Origin: Oligoflexia bacterium
GTDB lineage: Bacteria; Bdellovibrionota; Bacteriovoracia; Bacteriovoracales; Bacteriovoracaceae
Assembly (NCBI GenBank): GCA_024229115.1
Contig: JAAEST010000045.1
Span: 109,575 to 173,574 of the forward strand
DNA: 64,000 nucleotides
Reading direction: 5' to 3'
Shown here one piece after another: positions 8,675-17,988 of the stretch. The notes below the pieces were generated by a model. The model saw only the letters and a list, made by a program, of their open reading frames with translations. It was not told the DNA's origin and did no database searches. Position 1 is the first letter of the stretch; each line of letters begins with the position of its first letter. Made by a program: the position numbers and the translations under genes.

Positions 8675-9409
8675 ATGGAAAATATTTATAAATTAACTCA
8701 TGAGCAGATAAGTTCTTATGAAGAAAATGGTTTTCTAATTATAAAAAACTTTCTTGAAAATCATGAAGTAGAAAGTTTAGTCAAAGCAGCTCATGATTAT
8801 GCCGGTGACAATATTCATAATTACTTAAATTTTCATCGAGATCTAACAGAGTTTAATCAAACAATTCTTAGAAGTGATCTTCACGATATTTGTGACCAGT
8901 TAAATAACTTTAGAATGATTCCTATTGGAAGTGTCTTCTTTTTTTGTAAACCGAATAATCCATTAGAAAATGGAAGTAATCCCCATCAAGATAATTATGT
9001 CGCTAAAGCACCATTTGGAAGTTACTTTGTAGCTTCTATTGCTCTTGATGATGCTAGTGCTACTAATGGTGCACTTAAAGTGTGGCCTAAGTCTCATAAG
9101 TTAGGTGAACTTCCATTTAAAGACACGAAAAATTTTGAGTTTGATAACGATGGTAAGTTGTTAAAGGCTTATCCTATAGGAAGTGAGTGCCAAATTCCTG
9201 ATGGATTTGAGGAAATTGTGTTGGAATATCAAAAGGGAGATTTGATTTTACTACACTCCCATATTATTCATGCCGCAGATAAGAATATCTCAGCAGAAGG
9301 TAAATGGAGAAGGCAGGTGTATTTCCACTTTATTCGTGAAGGTGATCCTTTTTGGCCAGGGTGGAATGCAAGAAGACAGATAATGGATAGAGGACCTAGA
9401 AGAGTTTAA
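8675..9409 (+). CDS. Phytanoyl-CoA dioxygenase-like (PhyH) Fe(II)/2-oxoglutarate oxygenase
   Basis: A 244-residue PhyH-superfamily protein: NPHQDNY gives H104 and D106, IIHAADKN gives H199, and the RR pair at 212-213 can hold 2-oxoglutarate. TNGALKVWPKSHK is a typical PhyH strand. It begins 18 bp after the aminotransferase stop and has no evident Shine-Dalgarno sequence; TATTAT lies just upstream, so initiation on a very short leader is possible. It is probably still part of the glycan locus and may hydroxylate a sugar or lipid. It is not a close relative of the oxygenase at 5896. Confidence 0.75.
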   Translation: MENIYKLTHEQISSYEENGFLIIKNFLENHEVESLVKAAHDYAGDNIHNYLNFHRDLTEFNQTILRSDLHDICDQLNNFRMIPIGSVFFFCKPNNPLENGSNPHQDNYVAKAPFGSYFVASIALDDASATNGALKVWPKSHKLGELPFKDTKNFEFDNDGKLLKAYPIGSECQIPDGFEEIVLEYQKGDLILLHSHIIHAADKNISAEGKWRRQVYFHFIREGDPFWPGWNARRQIMDRGPRRV

Positions 9410-9428
9410 AATAGGGTGAGAGGACTTA

Positions 9429-11177
9429 TTGAATAATAAAGTTGTTACACGTAAGAAAAATTTTTTCTCTTTTCGAAATCAATTATTACTAACACTATTG
9501 ATTGGTTTTTTTATTGGTTATTTTCATATAGGGGCTATCCAAGATATCGTCGAAAATGCTCAAGTCATAGCCGGTCTCATTAATTATGAAAACCTAACTC
9601 CTCAGATCTATTTTCAAAAAAATCTTTGGAGTTTACCTCCTCAGATTTGTTCGCTGTTCCTATTTTTAGGAATGAGTGAAGAGCAGTTGAATCTTCTTGT
9701 GACAGGAGGAGTTGGGGCGTTATCTTTTCTTTCGATATTCATTCTCTTCACCAGTTTTAAAAAAGAATTATCATGGTATGATTTTTTATTCCCCGTAATT
9801 TTCTTTTCGTATAAATTATTTAACTTTGCCCCGACTTACGATATCTCATTAATGGATACTTTTGCGACATCAGGTGTTATCGGATTTTCAGTAAGTGTTC
9901 TGATTATTGGCCTTTTCTTAAGAAGAAGTTTTAGGTCAGGTCTATTTCTATTAGGGCTTCTTCCTTCGATACATCCGGTATGGTCCTTCTGGATGGCCAT
10001 TATTTGCTTAATAATGTTGTTTACGAATAGGTACGACTATTGGCTTTCTGTCGTTAAAAATAAGTGGTATCTCATTACAGGTCTTATCTTATCGCTAATC
10101 AGTGCTCTTATATTTCTTAAATTCCAAATGGTAGAAAGTCCTTGGGTTAGTGATCAAAGTGAGAGATTAATCGCCATTTTTAAAAGAGACTGGGAGGTTC
10201 ATCGTGTTGGTTTTGATCTTAAAAACTACATCACTCTTTTTTGGGGAATCGGTATATATTCTTTTTTAATTAGTTCTATTGAAAAAAAGCCTGTTAGAAG
10301 AATTCTTCAAATTCTAACTTATACCAGTATATTGTTCTATCTTATTTCTTTTATCTTTCATTCTATGAATACAAGCTCATTAATGTTTCAAAGATTTCAT
10401 AATTTACCTATCTTTATAATGAGCATCTACGTATTCTCTTGCTTATTCTCCAGCCGAGTTTATACATCTTTAATGTTGGTCGGATTTAGCTTTTTAGCAT
10501 TTTACTATAGTGGTTATAAGAGATCTGATGAGCTGATTAATATCTTTAAGTTTAATGCCATTGTCTATACGACTGTATTATACCTATTCTTCACTTTAAT
10601 GAAGGTGAAAGGATTAGTTTTTAAATTTGATGATAAATCTGACATCGCAATAAATAGAGGTATGAATAGTTTCTTAGCAATTTTGATCATCGTCGTCCTT
10701 TATAAAGGCTATGGAGTAGAAATAATTAATACTGATTTAGCTTTCTCATACAACAAAAAAGCCATTAGTAATTATCATTCAAATGCATTCTTTAAACAGG
10801 TATCTGAAGAGAATGGAGTTATCGTAAGTTGTCCAAATTGTCGTCATGTTCAATATCTCACCAAAAATCCTGTATTAATTGAAGTGGACACAATGGATGA
10901 CCTTTCATATTTTCCCTCAATATCTTCTAGATTTAATGAAATTATGAAAGATATTTATGGGTACGGATTCGCTGATCGTCCAGATAGTTGGGGTAATCAA
11001 GTTCATATTCCTGAAAACGCCATCCAAGAACTATGGGAAAAAAGAAGTAAGGAAGATTGGAAAAGACTTTCATATGCCTATACTTTTAAAGGTATAATCA
11101 CACCGATAGAATGGAATTTAAAATTAGATATTACATATAAAGATGCGAAGTATATTTATTATAGGATAGAAAATTGA
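9429..11177 (+). CDS. Polytopic inner-membrane protein of unknown function (GT-C or polymerase-like)
   Basis: The 582-residue protein starts at TTG 9429 with GAGGA four bases before it. It has many hydrophobic helices from about residue 15 to 430, then a soluble tail of about 150 residues containing a CPNC pair near residue 462. The number of helices and the position between sugar enzymes and a GT2 glycosyltransferase suggest a GT-C-type transferase, glycan polymerase or similar membrane enzyme. No family signature was recognised. The downstream GT2 gene overlaps it by 4 nt (TTGA), which implies joint function. Confidence 0.8.
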   Translation: MNNKVVTRKKNFFSFRNQLLLTLLIGFFIGYFHIGAIQDIVENAQVIAGLINYENLTPQIYFQKNLWSLPPQICSLFLFLGMSEEQLNLLVTGGVGALSFLSIFILFTSFKKELSWYDFLFPVIFFSYKLFNFAPTYDISLMDTFATSGVIGFSVSVLIIGLFLRRSFRSGLFLLGLLPSIHPVWSFWMAIICLIMLFTNRYDYWLSVVKNKWYLITGLILSLISALIFLKFQMVESPWVSDQSERLIAIFKRDWEVHRVGFDLKNYITLFWGIGIYSFLISSIEKKPVRRILQILTYTSILFYLISFIFHSMNTSSLMFQRFHNLPIFIMSIYVFSCLFSSRVYTSLMLVGFSFLAFYYSGYKRSDELINIFKFNAIVYTTVLYLFFTLMKVKGLVFKFDDKSDIAINRGMNSFLAILIIVVLYKGYGVEIINTDLAFSYNKKAISNYHSNAFFKQVSEENGVIVSCPNCRHVQYLTKNPVLIEVDTMDDLSYFPSISSRFNEIMKDIYGYGFADRPDSWGNQVHIPENAIQELWEKRSKEDWKRLSYAYTFKGIITPIEWNLKLDITYKDAKYIYYRIEN

Positions 11178-11881
11178 AAAGATCTGTTTTGCTTGCTGTA
11201 TATAATGAAGGGCCGACAGTTGGTCCAATGATAAGAGGGCTTAAAGAAGCTCTTGGAGAAGATTGTGAACTAGTTGTTGTTGATGATGGTAGTCAGGATG
11301 ATACCGTCGCAAATATTCCACAAGACCTCTGTCGTTTGATAAGACATGAATTCAATAAAGGCAAAGGAGCGGCAATAAGGACAGGTGTTCAGCAATGTCG
11401 TGGTGATGTCATTGGATTCATAGACGGTGATGGTCAAGATGATCCTAAAGATTTAATAGAGGTCTTTAAACAAGTTGAAAACGGGAAGGACTTTGTTATT
11501 GGATCACGTTTTATTAATAGTGATGATCGATATAATGATGAAGCTGTTCAGCCGATAAATGAATTTGGTAACAAGTCACTCACTAAAATTATAAATTTAT
11601 TATTTGATGGAAAGTTAACAGACACTCAAGCTTCGATAAAGGCCATCAGAAAAGAACTAATTTCAGATTATGATCTTATAAGTGATAAGTATGAAATTGA
11701 AACAGAAATTGTTATAAAGTCTCTTTGTAGAGGTCTTGAAATTTCTGAGGTGCCTGTATATAGATTTAAAAGAGAGCATGGTATATCAAATCTTTTTGAC
11801 ATACCTCTCGGTAGATTTCGTTTTGCTTTAAGAGCATTGCGAATAATAGCGTTAGGATTTTTATATTGGAAACCAGTATAG
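11174..11881 (+). CDS. GT2 glycosyltransferase, dolichol/polyprenyl-phosphate-sugar synthase type
   Basis: A GT-A fold enzyme of 235 residues: VLLAVYNEG at the N-terminus, VVDDGSQDDT at 36-44, FNKGKGAAIRTG at 60-71 and the metal-binding DGDGQDD at 84-90. This pattern matches DPM1/polyprenyl-phosphate glycosyltransferases. There are no C-terminal transmembrane pairs, so any membrane anchoring would come from a partner such as the preceding polytopic protein, whose stop overlaps this TTG start by 4 nt. AGGA lies about seven bases upstream of the TTG. The expected product is a lipid-linked sugar used as donor on the periplasmic side. Confidence 0.85.
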   Translation: MKRSVLLAVYNEGPTVGPMIRGLKEALGEDCELVVVDDGSQDDTVANIPQDLCRLIRHEFNKGKGAAIRTGVQQCRGDVIGFIDGDGQDDPKDLIEVFKQVENGKDFVIGSRFINSDDRYNDEAVQPINEFGNKSLTKIINLLFDGKLTDTQASIKAIRKELISDYDLISDKYEIETEIVIKSLCRGLEISEVPVYRFKREHGISNLFDIPLGRFRFALRALRIIALGFLYWKPV

Positions 11882-12933
11882 AAGAGAAATACATTGATGA
11901 TTTAGATTTCATAAGAAATTTGAAATTCTGTCATCCAGAGGGCGGTGTCTTTGACTATTTTGTCAATGGAGTTGAACCCAACGCGATTTATCCTGAAATA
12001 TCAGGTTACTATCTCACATTGATCTCATATTTAAAAATGCTAGGTCTTAACTTAGAGGAAGAGATAATAACTCATTGTGAAAGGACAATTTCCTTTCTTG
12101 AAAAACATATTTCTGAAGATGGACTACCTTCAAAAGTTTTTCTTAATAACACCTCAAGTAAAAAATATTATTTCTTTGATGTTTCGATGGTTGGATTAGG
12201 CCTCGTTAATTACTACCAAGTTTTTAACAATAGAAAAGCCCTTGATTTGGCCTTGGAGATTGAAAATATAGTCCATAATAAGTTTTTTGATGAAAGAGGT
12301 AACTTTAAACCTCACTTAAACTGCGATGATAAAGTCAGTACATGGTCACAAGTATTTGGACCTTATCATCTTAAATGTAGCATTTTCCTGCATAAAGTTT
12401 CTCAGTACTCTTCAAGATGTTGGAATCAAACGATTGAAAGACAATTAGATTATATCTTAGAAAAGAATGTCATTAATAATATTGTTTATAATCAGCCAGA
12501 AGTACTTGGATATCATTCTCACCCAATGTGTTATTTTCTCGAAGGTCTCCTTTATTTCAATCTGAAAACGAACCTTATTTGTAAAGATAGATTCAAGAGC
12601 ATTATGAATAGGTTCTTTAAATTGGAACAACCTTTGAGGTATAGATCTAATACAGGTGAAAATAAAACTATTCGTAATGATGTAGTCGCTCAAGTTCTCC
12701 GATTACATAATATATGTGATTCATATCCAGAGATTGAGACATTCAATTCAGAGACTTTCAATACAATGAATAAAATAATTGAAGAGGCAAGAATTGGTGG
12801 TCAAGGATACTCCTTTGGGCAATTTTCTTGCGGAGAAATTAGCCAGGATATAAATTCTTGGGTTAGTTTTATGGCCTTACAAAATAAACATTCGGACAGC
12901 AATGCTGACTTAGCAATAGAGTTTATCGTATGA
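11866..12933 (+). CDS. Alpha/alpha-toroid-like protein of unknown function in glycan locus
   Basis: The 355-residue protein reads from TTG 11866, preceded by AGGA at eight bases, and overlaps the GT2 gene by 16 nt. It has no signal peptide and consists of repeated amphipathic helices with aromatic, His- and Trp-rich turns (YPEISGYYL, SMVGLGLVNYY, TWSQVFGPYH, YHSHPMCYFLEGLLYF). This is the look of an (alpha/alpha)6 toroid, as in epimerases, lyases or glycan-processing enzymes. I do not recognise a specific family. Tight coupling to GT2 and radical SAM genes suggests a role in the same pathway. Confidence 0.7.
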   Translation: METSIEEKYIDDLDFIRNLKFCHPEGGVFDYFVNGVEPNAIYPEISGYYLTLISYLKMLGLNLEEEIITHCERTISFLEKHISEDGLPSKVFLNNTSSKKYYFFDVSMVGLGLVNYYQVFNNRKALDLALEIENIVHNKFFDERGNFKPHLNCDDKVSTWSQVFGPYHLKCSIFLHKVSQYSSRCWNQTIERQLDYILEKNVINNIVYNQPEVLGYHSHPMCYFLEGLLYFNLKTNLICKDRFKSIMNRFFKLEQPLRYRSNTGENKTIRNDVVAQVLRLHNICDSYPEIETFNSETFNTMNKIIEEARIGGQGYSFGQFSCGEISQDINSWVSFMALQNKHSDSNADLAIEFIV

Positions 12934-14291
12934 ATAAGGTACTAATATGTAATCCGCCATCTAAAGGTGCGGATAAAATTATTAGAGAAGGGCGATGTAC
13001 ACAAAGAAGCTCATTCTGGTCACTTAATTACCCGCCCCTCACATTAGCTCAGTTAACTTCTCTTCTAAGAAGAGATTCAGATGTCATTGTAGAGACACAT
13101 GATTTTGGAGTTGGTGTTGGTTTTGAACAGGCCTTTGATAAGATTAATATCACACCCAACTATGCCATTGTGAACATTGGAAGTACTCAATTTGATTCAG
13201 ATATAGAATTCTGTCGATTACTTAATAAAAAATATCAATGTGAAATCATTGTAATTGGAACTCATGTTTCAAGCTTTGCTCAAGAGGTTCTAAACGAATT
13301 TCCATTTATTAAATATGTGTGTATTAATGAGCCTGAATTCACTATTCTTAAGTTTTTCAAAAAACCTATGGATGATTCAGTTTTTGTGAGCAAAGAAAAC
13401 ACTAATGTAGCTAATAATTTTGACAATAGTATTGAAGAACTACCAGCACCAGACTGGTCATCGTTTGAACTAGCGAATTATAAACTTCCATCAACTGGTG
13501 AGAAGTTTCTCATGGTGAATCCCACAAGGGGATGCCCTTGGAAATGCTCTTTTTGTACGGCTCCGTTGTTTTATGGTAATCGACTTCGTACTCGGAGTGT
13601 GGATAAAGTGGTCAAAGAAATAAAAGACTTAAAAGATAAGTACGGAATAGATAACTTCCTATTATGGAGCGATACTTTTACTGCCAATAAAAAATATGTC
13701 AAAGACTTATGTTACGAACTGAAAAAACTAAACATTAGATGGGTTTCTAATTCACGTGTTGATACACTTGATTATGAAACAGCAAAGGTGATGAAAGAAT
13801 CTGGGTGCTGGTTACTAACTTTTGGTATTGAAACTCATAATGATAAAACTCTTAGTCGAATCCAGAAAGGCTATAAAGAGGTTGATATTACAAGAGGCGT
13901 GAATGCTGCTAAGGATGCTGGGATTTTAACAGTCGGTCATTATATTCTTGGGCTACCAGGAGAATCTTGTGAAGATATGAGGAGAACTTATCAGAAGTCG
14001 AAAGAACTTGGACTGGACTATTCACAATTCTATTACGCGACTCCTTTTCCAGGAACAAAACTCTATAGGGAATTGTCGCAATATAATAATCTAACACCTT
14101 TTGATAATTATTCTCAAGATCATTGTTATTACAACGGTATCGTGCCAGTCAGAGATTTAAAGAAATTGAAAGACGAGTTTTCTATTAAGTCTCTCTTTCG
14201 TGTTGAGACAGTTAATTTTGTAGGGCGTTCATTTACGATAAGACAAATACTGAAAACACTTCTTCAGATACGTACACACTTGAGAATTTAG
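12930..14291 (+). CDS. Cobalamin-binding-domain radical SAM enzyme
   Basis: The 453-residue protein has an N-terminal Rossmann-like B12-binding region (about 1-145, with VNIGSTQFDSD and VIGTHVSSFAQEVL). The radical SAM core follows, beginning NPTRGCPWKCSFCTAP, where C202, C206 and C209 form CxxxCxxC. GIETHNDKTLSRIQKG and YILGLPGES are typical core strands. Members of this class (BchE/P-methylase type) carry out methylations, cyclisations or rearrangements on unactivated carbons. It overlaps the toroid-like gene by 4 nt and is convergent with the radical SAM gene at 14292, with no spare bases. The substrate may be the locus sugar or lipid. Confidence 0.88.
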   Translation: MNKVLICNPPSKGADKIIREGRCTQRSSFWSLNYPPLTLAQLTSLLRRDSDVIVETHDFGVGVGFEQAFDKINITPNYAIVNIGSTQFDSDIEFCRLLNKKYQCEIIVIGTHVSSFAQEVLNEFPFIKYVCINEPEFTILKFFKKPMDDSVFVSKENTNVANNFDNSIEELPAPDWSSFELANYKLPSTGEKFLMVNPTRGCPWKCSFCTAPLFYGNRLRTRSVDKVVKEIKDLKDKYGIDNFLLWSDTFTANKKYVKDLCYELKKLNIRWVSNSRVDTLDYETAKVMKESGCWLLTFGIETHNDKTLSRIQKGYKEVDITRGVNAAKDAGILTVGHYILGLPGESCEDMRRTYQKSKELGLDYSQFYYATPFPGTKLYRELSQYNNLTPFDNYSQDHCYYNGIVPVRDLKKLKDEFSIKSLFRVETVNFVGRSFTIRQILKTLLQIRTHLRI

Positions 14292-15212
14292 TTAAGCAAT
14301 ATCTTTTTTGTGATCTCTCCAAAGTGTACAATCAATACAGAGTGGGAACTTGTCTCGCTCACCATTTAATTGAGCTTGGCGAGCTTTTTTAAATTCCTCA
14401 GAACTCCATACATCTTGAATACTATTGGTTCTAAGATCCCCCATTAAATATTCAGTTTCACTGTCAATGCAGCACAATGGAACGTCGCCATTTGAATGAA
14501 TGACCATTGTTCCAAAGGGGGCAATGCATGGAATTTGGTTGATGCTTTCTTCATCACCCCATTTCTTAACGACAACTTTCTTTCCCCAGTTATGGCTATA
14601 CTGAATAACAATTTCATCATCATCTTTAAGATACTTCTTCCAATATCTTATGAATTCATCTTTTTCTTCAAAGTTTAATTCTTGCAAGATTATCTGAAGT
14701 CTTATTTTTAAAGGATGACCTGACTCGTTTCTCTGCGAGATGAGATGGTGAGTATTTTCCATAACTTCATTGAAGTTAAGTCTCTTTCTGATTTTCTCAA
14801 AAATCTTGGGCTTGAGACTATCGATAGAAATATATATTTCATCGAGCCCAGAATTTAAAATCTCTTTGCAATGCTTTTGGTTCATGAGGCTGGCATTAGT
14901 GGCAATATTAACAATGGGAATGTCGATATCTTTGAGGTCCTTAATTCTTTTTGAAATAGTAGGATCTAGAAAGGGTTCCCCGTCTAAGTAAGGCATGACT
15001 TTTTTTACAAATTGACAATTTTCTTTGAGGTCGTTGAGTATTTTTGAGTAAAGCTCATTGGTCATGATTAATTTCTTCTTTTTATCAAAATCAATACCGC
15101 ACATAATACATCGAGCATTACAACTATTTACAGTTTCGATATGAAAGAATTGAGGATATTTTTCTAATTCTGCAAGTGTAGAGTTTAGCCTCTTTTCAAT
15201 ATATTGGCTCAT
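14292..15212 (-). CDS. SPASM-domain radical SAM enzyme
   Basis: This 306-residue protein has VNSCNARCIMCGID (C31, C35, C38) for the SAM cluster and a Cys-rich C-terminal region (CIAPFGTMVIHSNGDVPLCC and later PLCIDC) typical of a SPASM/twitch auxiliary cluster. It is the last gene of the minus-strand unit that starts with the DUF1501-like gene at 20112 and overlaps the GT2 gene by 4 nt. SPASM enzymes commonly modify peptides or act on small amines or sugars. The context next to secreted haem proteins makes modification of one of them a possibility, but this is inference. Confidence 0.85.
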   Translation of the reverse strand: MSQYIEKRLNSTLAELEKYPQFFHIETVNSCNARCIMCGIDFDKKKKLIMTNELYSKILNDLKENCQFVKKVMPYLDGEPFLDPTISKRIKDLKDIDIPIVNIATNASLMNQKHCKEILNSGLDEIYISIDSLKPKIFEKIRKRLNFNEVMENTHHLISQRNESGHPLKIRLQIILQELNFEEKDEFIRYWKKYLKDDDEIVIQYSHNWGKKVVVKKWGDEESINQIPCIAPFGTMVIHSNGDVPLCCIDSETEYLMGDLRTNSIQDVWSSEEFKKARQAQLNGERDKFPLCIDCTLWRDHKKDIA

Positions 15213-15895
15213 TTTATCCTACCTGTTGCTAGGTTGAAGATGAAATGAATAACTCCTAGGATATTTCTTATTTTAAAAGCATTTGTTTTTCTCTTATTAC
15301 TAAAATCATCAATAATACCAATCTCTTCATAAGAGTGACCTTGATTAAGGAGCTTTATGAGGACTTCTGCTTGAAAAGCGTAGCTAGAAGTATTTATTTC
15401 TATATTACGTAATAGCTTGCTTTCCACTAATACATAATGATTGTAGTAATTTAATTGATGACCAGATAGAAGATTAAGTACTTGGACAAATTTTTTCGAA
15501 AGAAGGATCCTATACCATTGTCTTTCGTTAGTATTCATCTGATAGGGTATAACTATTGAGGAAGTAGAATTAAAAACTTTAGCGAGACTATTTGATGTAA
15601 TATCATTTTGCCCATGGATCATCATGTAATAATCAGTCGAACAATTCTTAAAACAGTTATTATAAATAAAACCAATGTTTTTTGGCCTTTTATGATGAAC
15701 TACCTGAACACACTCATGGGTGTCCGCTAAGTTTTGAGCTATTTTCCCCGTATCATCAGAACTTCCATCATTGTAAATCACTATTTTGAACTTCCTGAAA
15801 TACCCTGGAAGAATATTTAACAAATTTTCTATGGTTGGGGCTATTCCTTCTTCTTCGTTGAGAGCAGGAACAACTATTGTAATACTATTTCTCAT
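15209..15895 (-). CDS. GT2 family glycosyltransferase
   Basis: A GT-A fold protein of 228 residues: IVVPALNEEEG at the N-terminus, IYNDGSSDDT near residue 40 and an ASSVIVPY-like strand in place of a clear DxD. It lacks membrane helices apart from a hydrophobic C-terminal stretch (IRNILGVIHFIFNLATG). It overlaps the upstream haem-domain gene by 11 nt and the downstream radical SAM gene by 4 nt, so it belongs to the same translation-coupled operon as secreted cytochromes. That is an odd pairing and could point to glycosylation of the exported products. Confidence 0.82.
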   Translation of the reverse strand: MRNSITIVVPALNEEEGIAPTIENLLNILPGYFRKFKIVIYNDGSSDDTGKIAQNLADTHECVQVVHHKRPKNIGFIYNNCFKNCSTDYYMMIHGQNDITSNSLAKVFNSTSSIVIPYQMNTNERQWYRILLSKKFVQVLNLLSGHQLNYYNHYVLVESKLLRNIEINTSSYAFQAEVLIKLLNQGHSYEEIGIIDDFSNKRKTNAFKIRNILGVIHFIFNLATGRIK

Positions 15896-16295
15896 CTTCT
15901 TCCTGCATTAATTCTTTACTTTTATTTTTGAACCATTCAACCAAGAACTTTTTATCAGAATCATTAAATTGTAAATCTAAATGAGGGTATTTAAAATAAT
16001 AGGGAGGCATCCTATCACTTTCTATGCTTCTTGCTATCGACCAGTAGATATCAGCTTGTGAGCCCTTTCCTTTAAAGAAGCTATCATTTGTTAAATCTAG
16101 CTTCGATTTAGCTTCTTTTTGATGATCTTTAATTATATTTTCGATTATTGGAAGTCCTCTATACCATGTTTCAAGATGATAATCGCCATGACATGACAAA
16201 CAGTTCTTCTCTAAGAGAGGTTTGACCCTCTCTAAGTAAACACTGTCGGCCGCAAGACTAAGTGATATGAATGTTAAGCTAACGAGTAACTTCAA
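15885..16295 (-). CDS. Small exported c-type haem protein (haem-binding-domain-like)
   Basis: A 136-residue protein with a Sec signal peptide (MKLLVSLTFISLSLAADS). It has one c-haem motif, C32-LS-C35-H36, and a probable axial methionine at M96 in SDRMPPYYFKYPHLDL. The arrangement of CxxCH, a helical middle with YWSIARSIES and a terminal W-F segment recalls the haem-binding domain found with cytochrome P460-type and PSCyt proteins. It overlaps the two-haem lipoprotein gene upstream by 17 nt. No counterpart exists at the second triad (28669-30962). Electron transfer to or from the lipoprotein is a reasonable guess. Confidence 0.75.
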   Translation of the reverse strand: MKLLVSLTFISLSLAADSVYLERVKPLLEKNCLSCHGDYHLETWYRGLPIIENIIKDHQKEAKSKLDLTNDSFFKGKGSQADIYWSIARSIESDRMPPYYFKYPHLDLQFNDSDKKFLVEWFKNKSKELMQEEDEK

Positions 16296-17988
16296 AATTA
16301 ATATCCTGATAAATAACAGAGTTTAAAATATTATTCGCTAGACTGACTAGGCTTTTATTCTTTTTTAACTTCTTAGACTCAGCAATGATAAATCTTTTTA
16401 GATATGCTTCAGTTGAGTTCTCAGATTCAAAGTATAATGTATCAATATTGATATCATGACCTGTGAAATGTTTTACATATCGCTTTGTCACACATTCATA
16501 GAAATCATCAAGCTCAAGTAAGTAGTCACTTAATTGATCAAGGTTTTGTACTTCCTTATTGTGAAGCTTTCCTTTATTGTCGCGATAATAGAACTGACCT
16601 GTCGATTTATTTTGGCTGTACTTGGTTAAGATGGTCTTATCTAAGACTTCGTTGGTGTTGATTGGAACAGTAACTTGCAGGTGTATGGCTTTATTTGATT
16701 CTGGATCAACAGATTCAGCAATTAAGTTATTTAGTCCAAGAGTAAAGTTTCGAGTTGTCCCAGCCAATGTATCAATTGAAGCATGACATCTCAAACAACT
16801 TTGATTTCTTCTAAAACTTAAAGAAGACTCTTCTTCAATGAAAGAAACAGAGTCTTGCCCATTAACAACAGGGAGGTCGCGGCAAAGAAACTCTTTGAAT
16901 ACGGCTTTTGACCAGCTTCTCATAACTTTAGCTTCACCATCCATAATTGTTCCTGATGAGTGACCAAAATTTAATGTTAGATATGTCTTATCACCAAGAA
17001 CTCCTCCACCTAATCCACGATGAAAGTCAGCATTTACTTTAATAGGCTCTCTTTCTAGGTCGTTTTTATAGTAATTATCGATCTTGGCCTGAGTTGGAAG
17101 CCAGTTGCCTATATTAGTTAATATACCAGTTTGTATAAGAGAGGGCTTTGGTAACCACTTTTGAGGTGCTGTCTTATCGTTTCCAACTGAAAGCATCCTT
17201 CTTTTAATATCTACTTTGTAATTATCTGACGGTTTAAATATTAGGTATTCTTGTTGTTTATCCGAACGAATTGCCTTGGGGGAATACTGTCTCTTAAATA
17301 AGTTATCGATAGATTTGTTGTATATAAAAGTATCAGTAAGATAGAGAGCTGGAGTATTAACATCTAAAATTTCATACGTTCCCCAGTTTTCATTATTGGT
17401 ATGAAAGTTATAACTATTAAACCAACCTGTATGTAGCTGATGGATACTTCTTATAACCTCATGTGCGTATTTATTTTTCTTTGTCGTTAATCCTAGGAAT
17501 AAATCATCACATGATTTTAGTTGTGTACTTGCCTGAAGAGGAAGTTGGGTAATTTGCTCGAAGCATCTTTGTTTTACTGCATTCTTACTTAATGGTTTAG
17601 TGCTTTTAAAATTCTCTAGGCTAAAGTCTGTAATTTTGATTTGTTTTCGATTTGTCTTGGCTTCAAGACCACTAATCCAAGTATAGAGTACCTCAATCTC
17701 TTGAGGTGTTAGAGACCTGTTTGGAGTTGGTGGCATATTTCTCTTGCCACCATGATGAAAGCCTTTCAGAGATCTCATTAGAGGGCTTTTCTCTGGGATT
17801 CCTGGAATTACAAGTCCTACATTTATCCAGTCTTGGTTAGAATAATTTGAATAATCCTTATGACAAGAGAAACAGTTGCTCTGCAATACTTCTTGATGGT
17901 TGTAACTGCTTGTAACAACTTTGCTTTCGCTAAACTTTTTATTACAGCCTACAATGAGTAGTAGTATTAATATTATATTCGCTGCCAT
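16279..17988 (-). CDS. Two-CxxCH cytochrome-type lipoprotein (PSCyt/DUF1588-like), copy 1
   Basis: The 569-residue precursor has a lipoprotein signal (LLIVGC, lipidated C15). An N-terminal mono-haem PSCyt-like domain carries C39-FS-C42-H43 with M85 in KRNMPP as a likely ligand. A long middle part follows, then a second motif C398-LR-C401-H402 in SFRRNQSCLRCHASIDTLAG. The latter resembles the DUF1588/DUF1592 region of planctomycete surface cytochromes. It is paralogous throughout to 29169-30962 (shared LGGGVLGDK/GHGGGIIGDE, EFLCRDLPV and YLKRF/YLKYF-type segments). The start codon lies within the last codons (WQRI) of the upstream small gene, a 16-nt overlap repeated in the other copy. The protein is likely at the periplasmic face or outer membrane. 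Confidence 0.82.
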   Translation of the reverse strand: MAANIILILLLIVGCNKKFSESKVVTSSYNHQEVLQSNCFSCHKDYSNYSNQDWINVGLVIPGIPEKSPLMRSLKGFHHGGKRNMPPTPNRSLTPQEIEVLYTWISGLEAKTNRKQIKITDFSLENFKSTKPLSKNAVKQRCFEQITQLPLQASTQLKSCDDLFLGLTTKKNKYAHEVIRSIHQLHTGWFNSYNFHTNNENWGTYEILDVNTPALYLTDTFIYNKSIDNLFKRQYSPKAIRSDKQQEYLIFKPSDNYKVDIKRRMLSVGNDKTAPQKWLPKPSLIQTGILTNIGNWLPTQAKIDNYYKNDLEREPIKVNADFHRGLGGGVLGDKTYLTLNFGHSSGTIMDGEAKVMRSWSKAVFKEFLCRDLPVVNGQDSVSFIEEESSLSFRRNQSCLRCHASIDTLAGTTRNFTLGLNNLIAESVDPESNKAIHLQVTVPINTNEVLDKTILTKYSQNKSTGQFYYRDNKGKLHNKEVQNLDQLSDYLLELDDFYECVTKRYVKHFTGHDINIDTLYFESENSTEAYLKRFIIAESKKLKKNKSLVSLANNILNSVIYQDINFEVTR

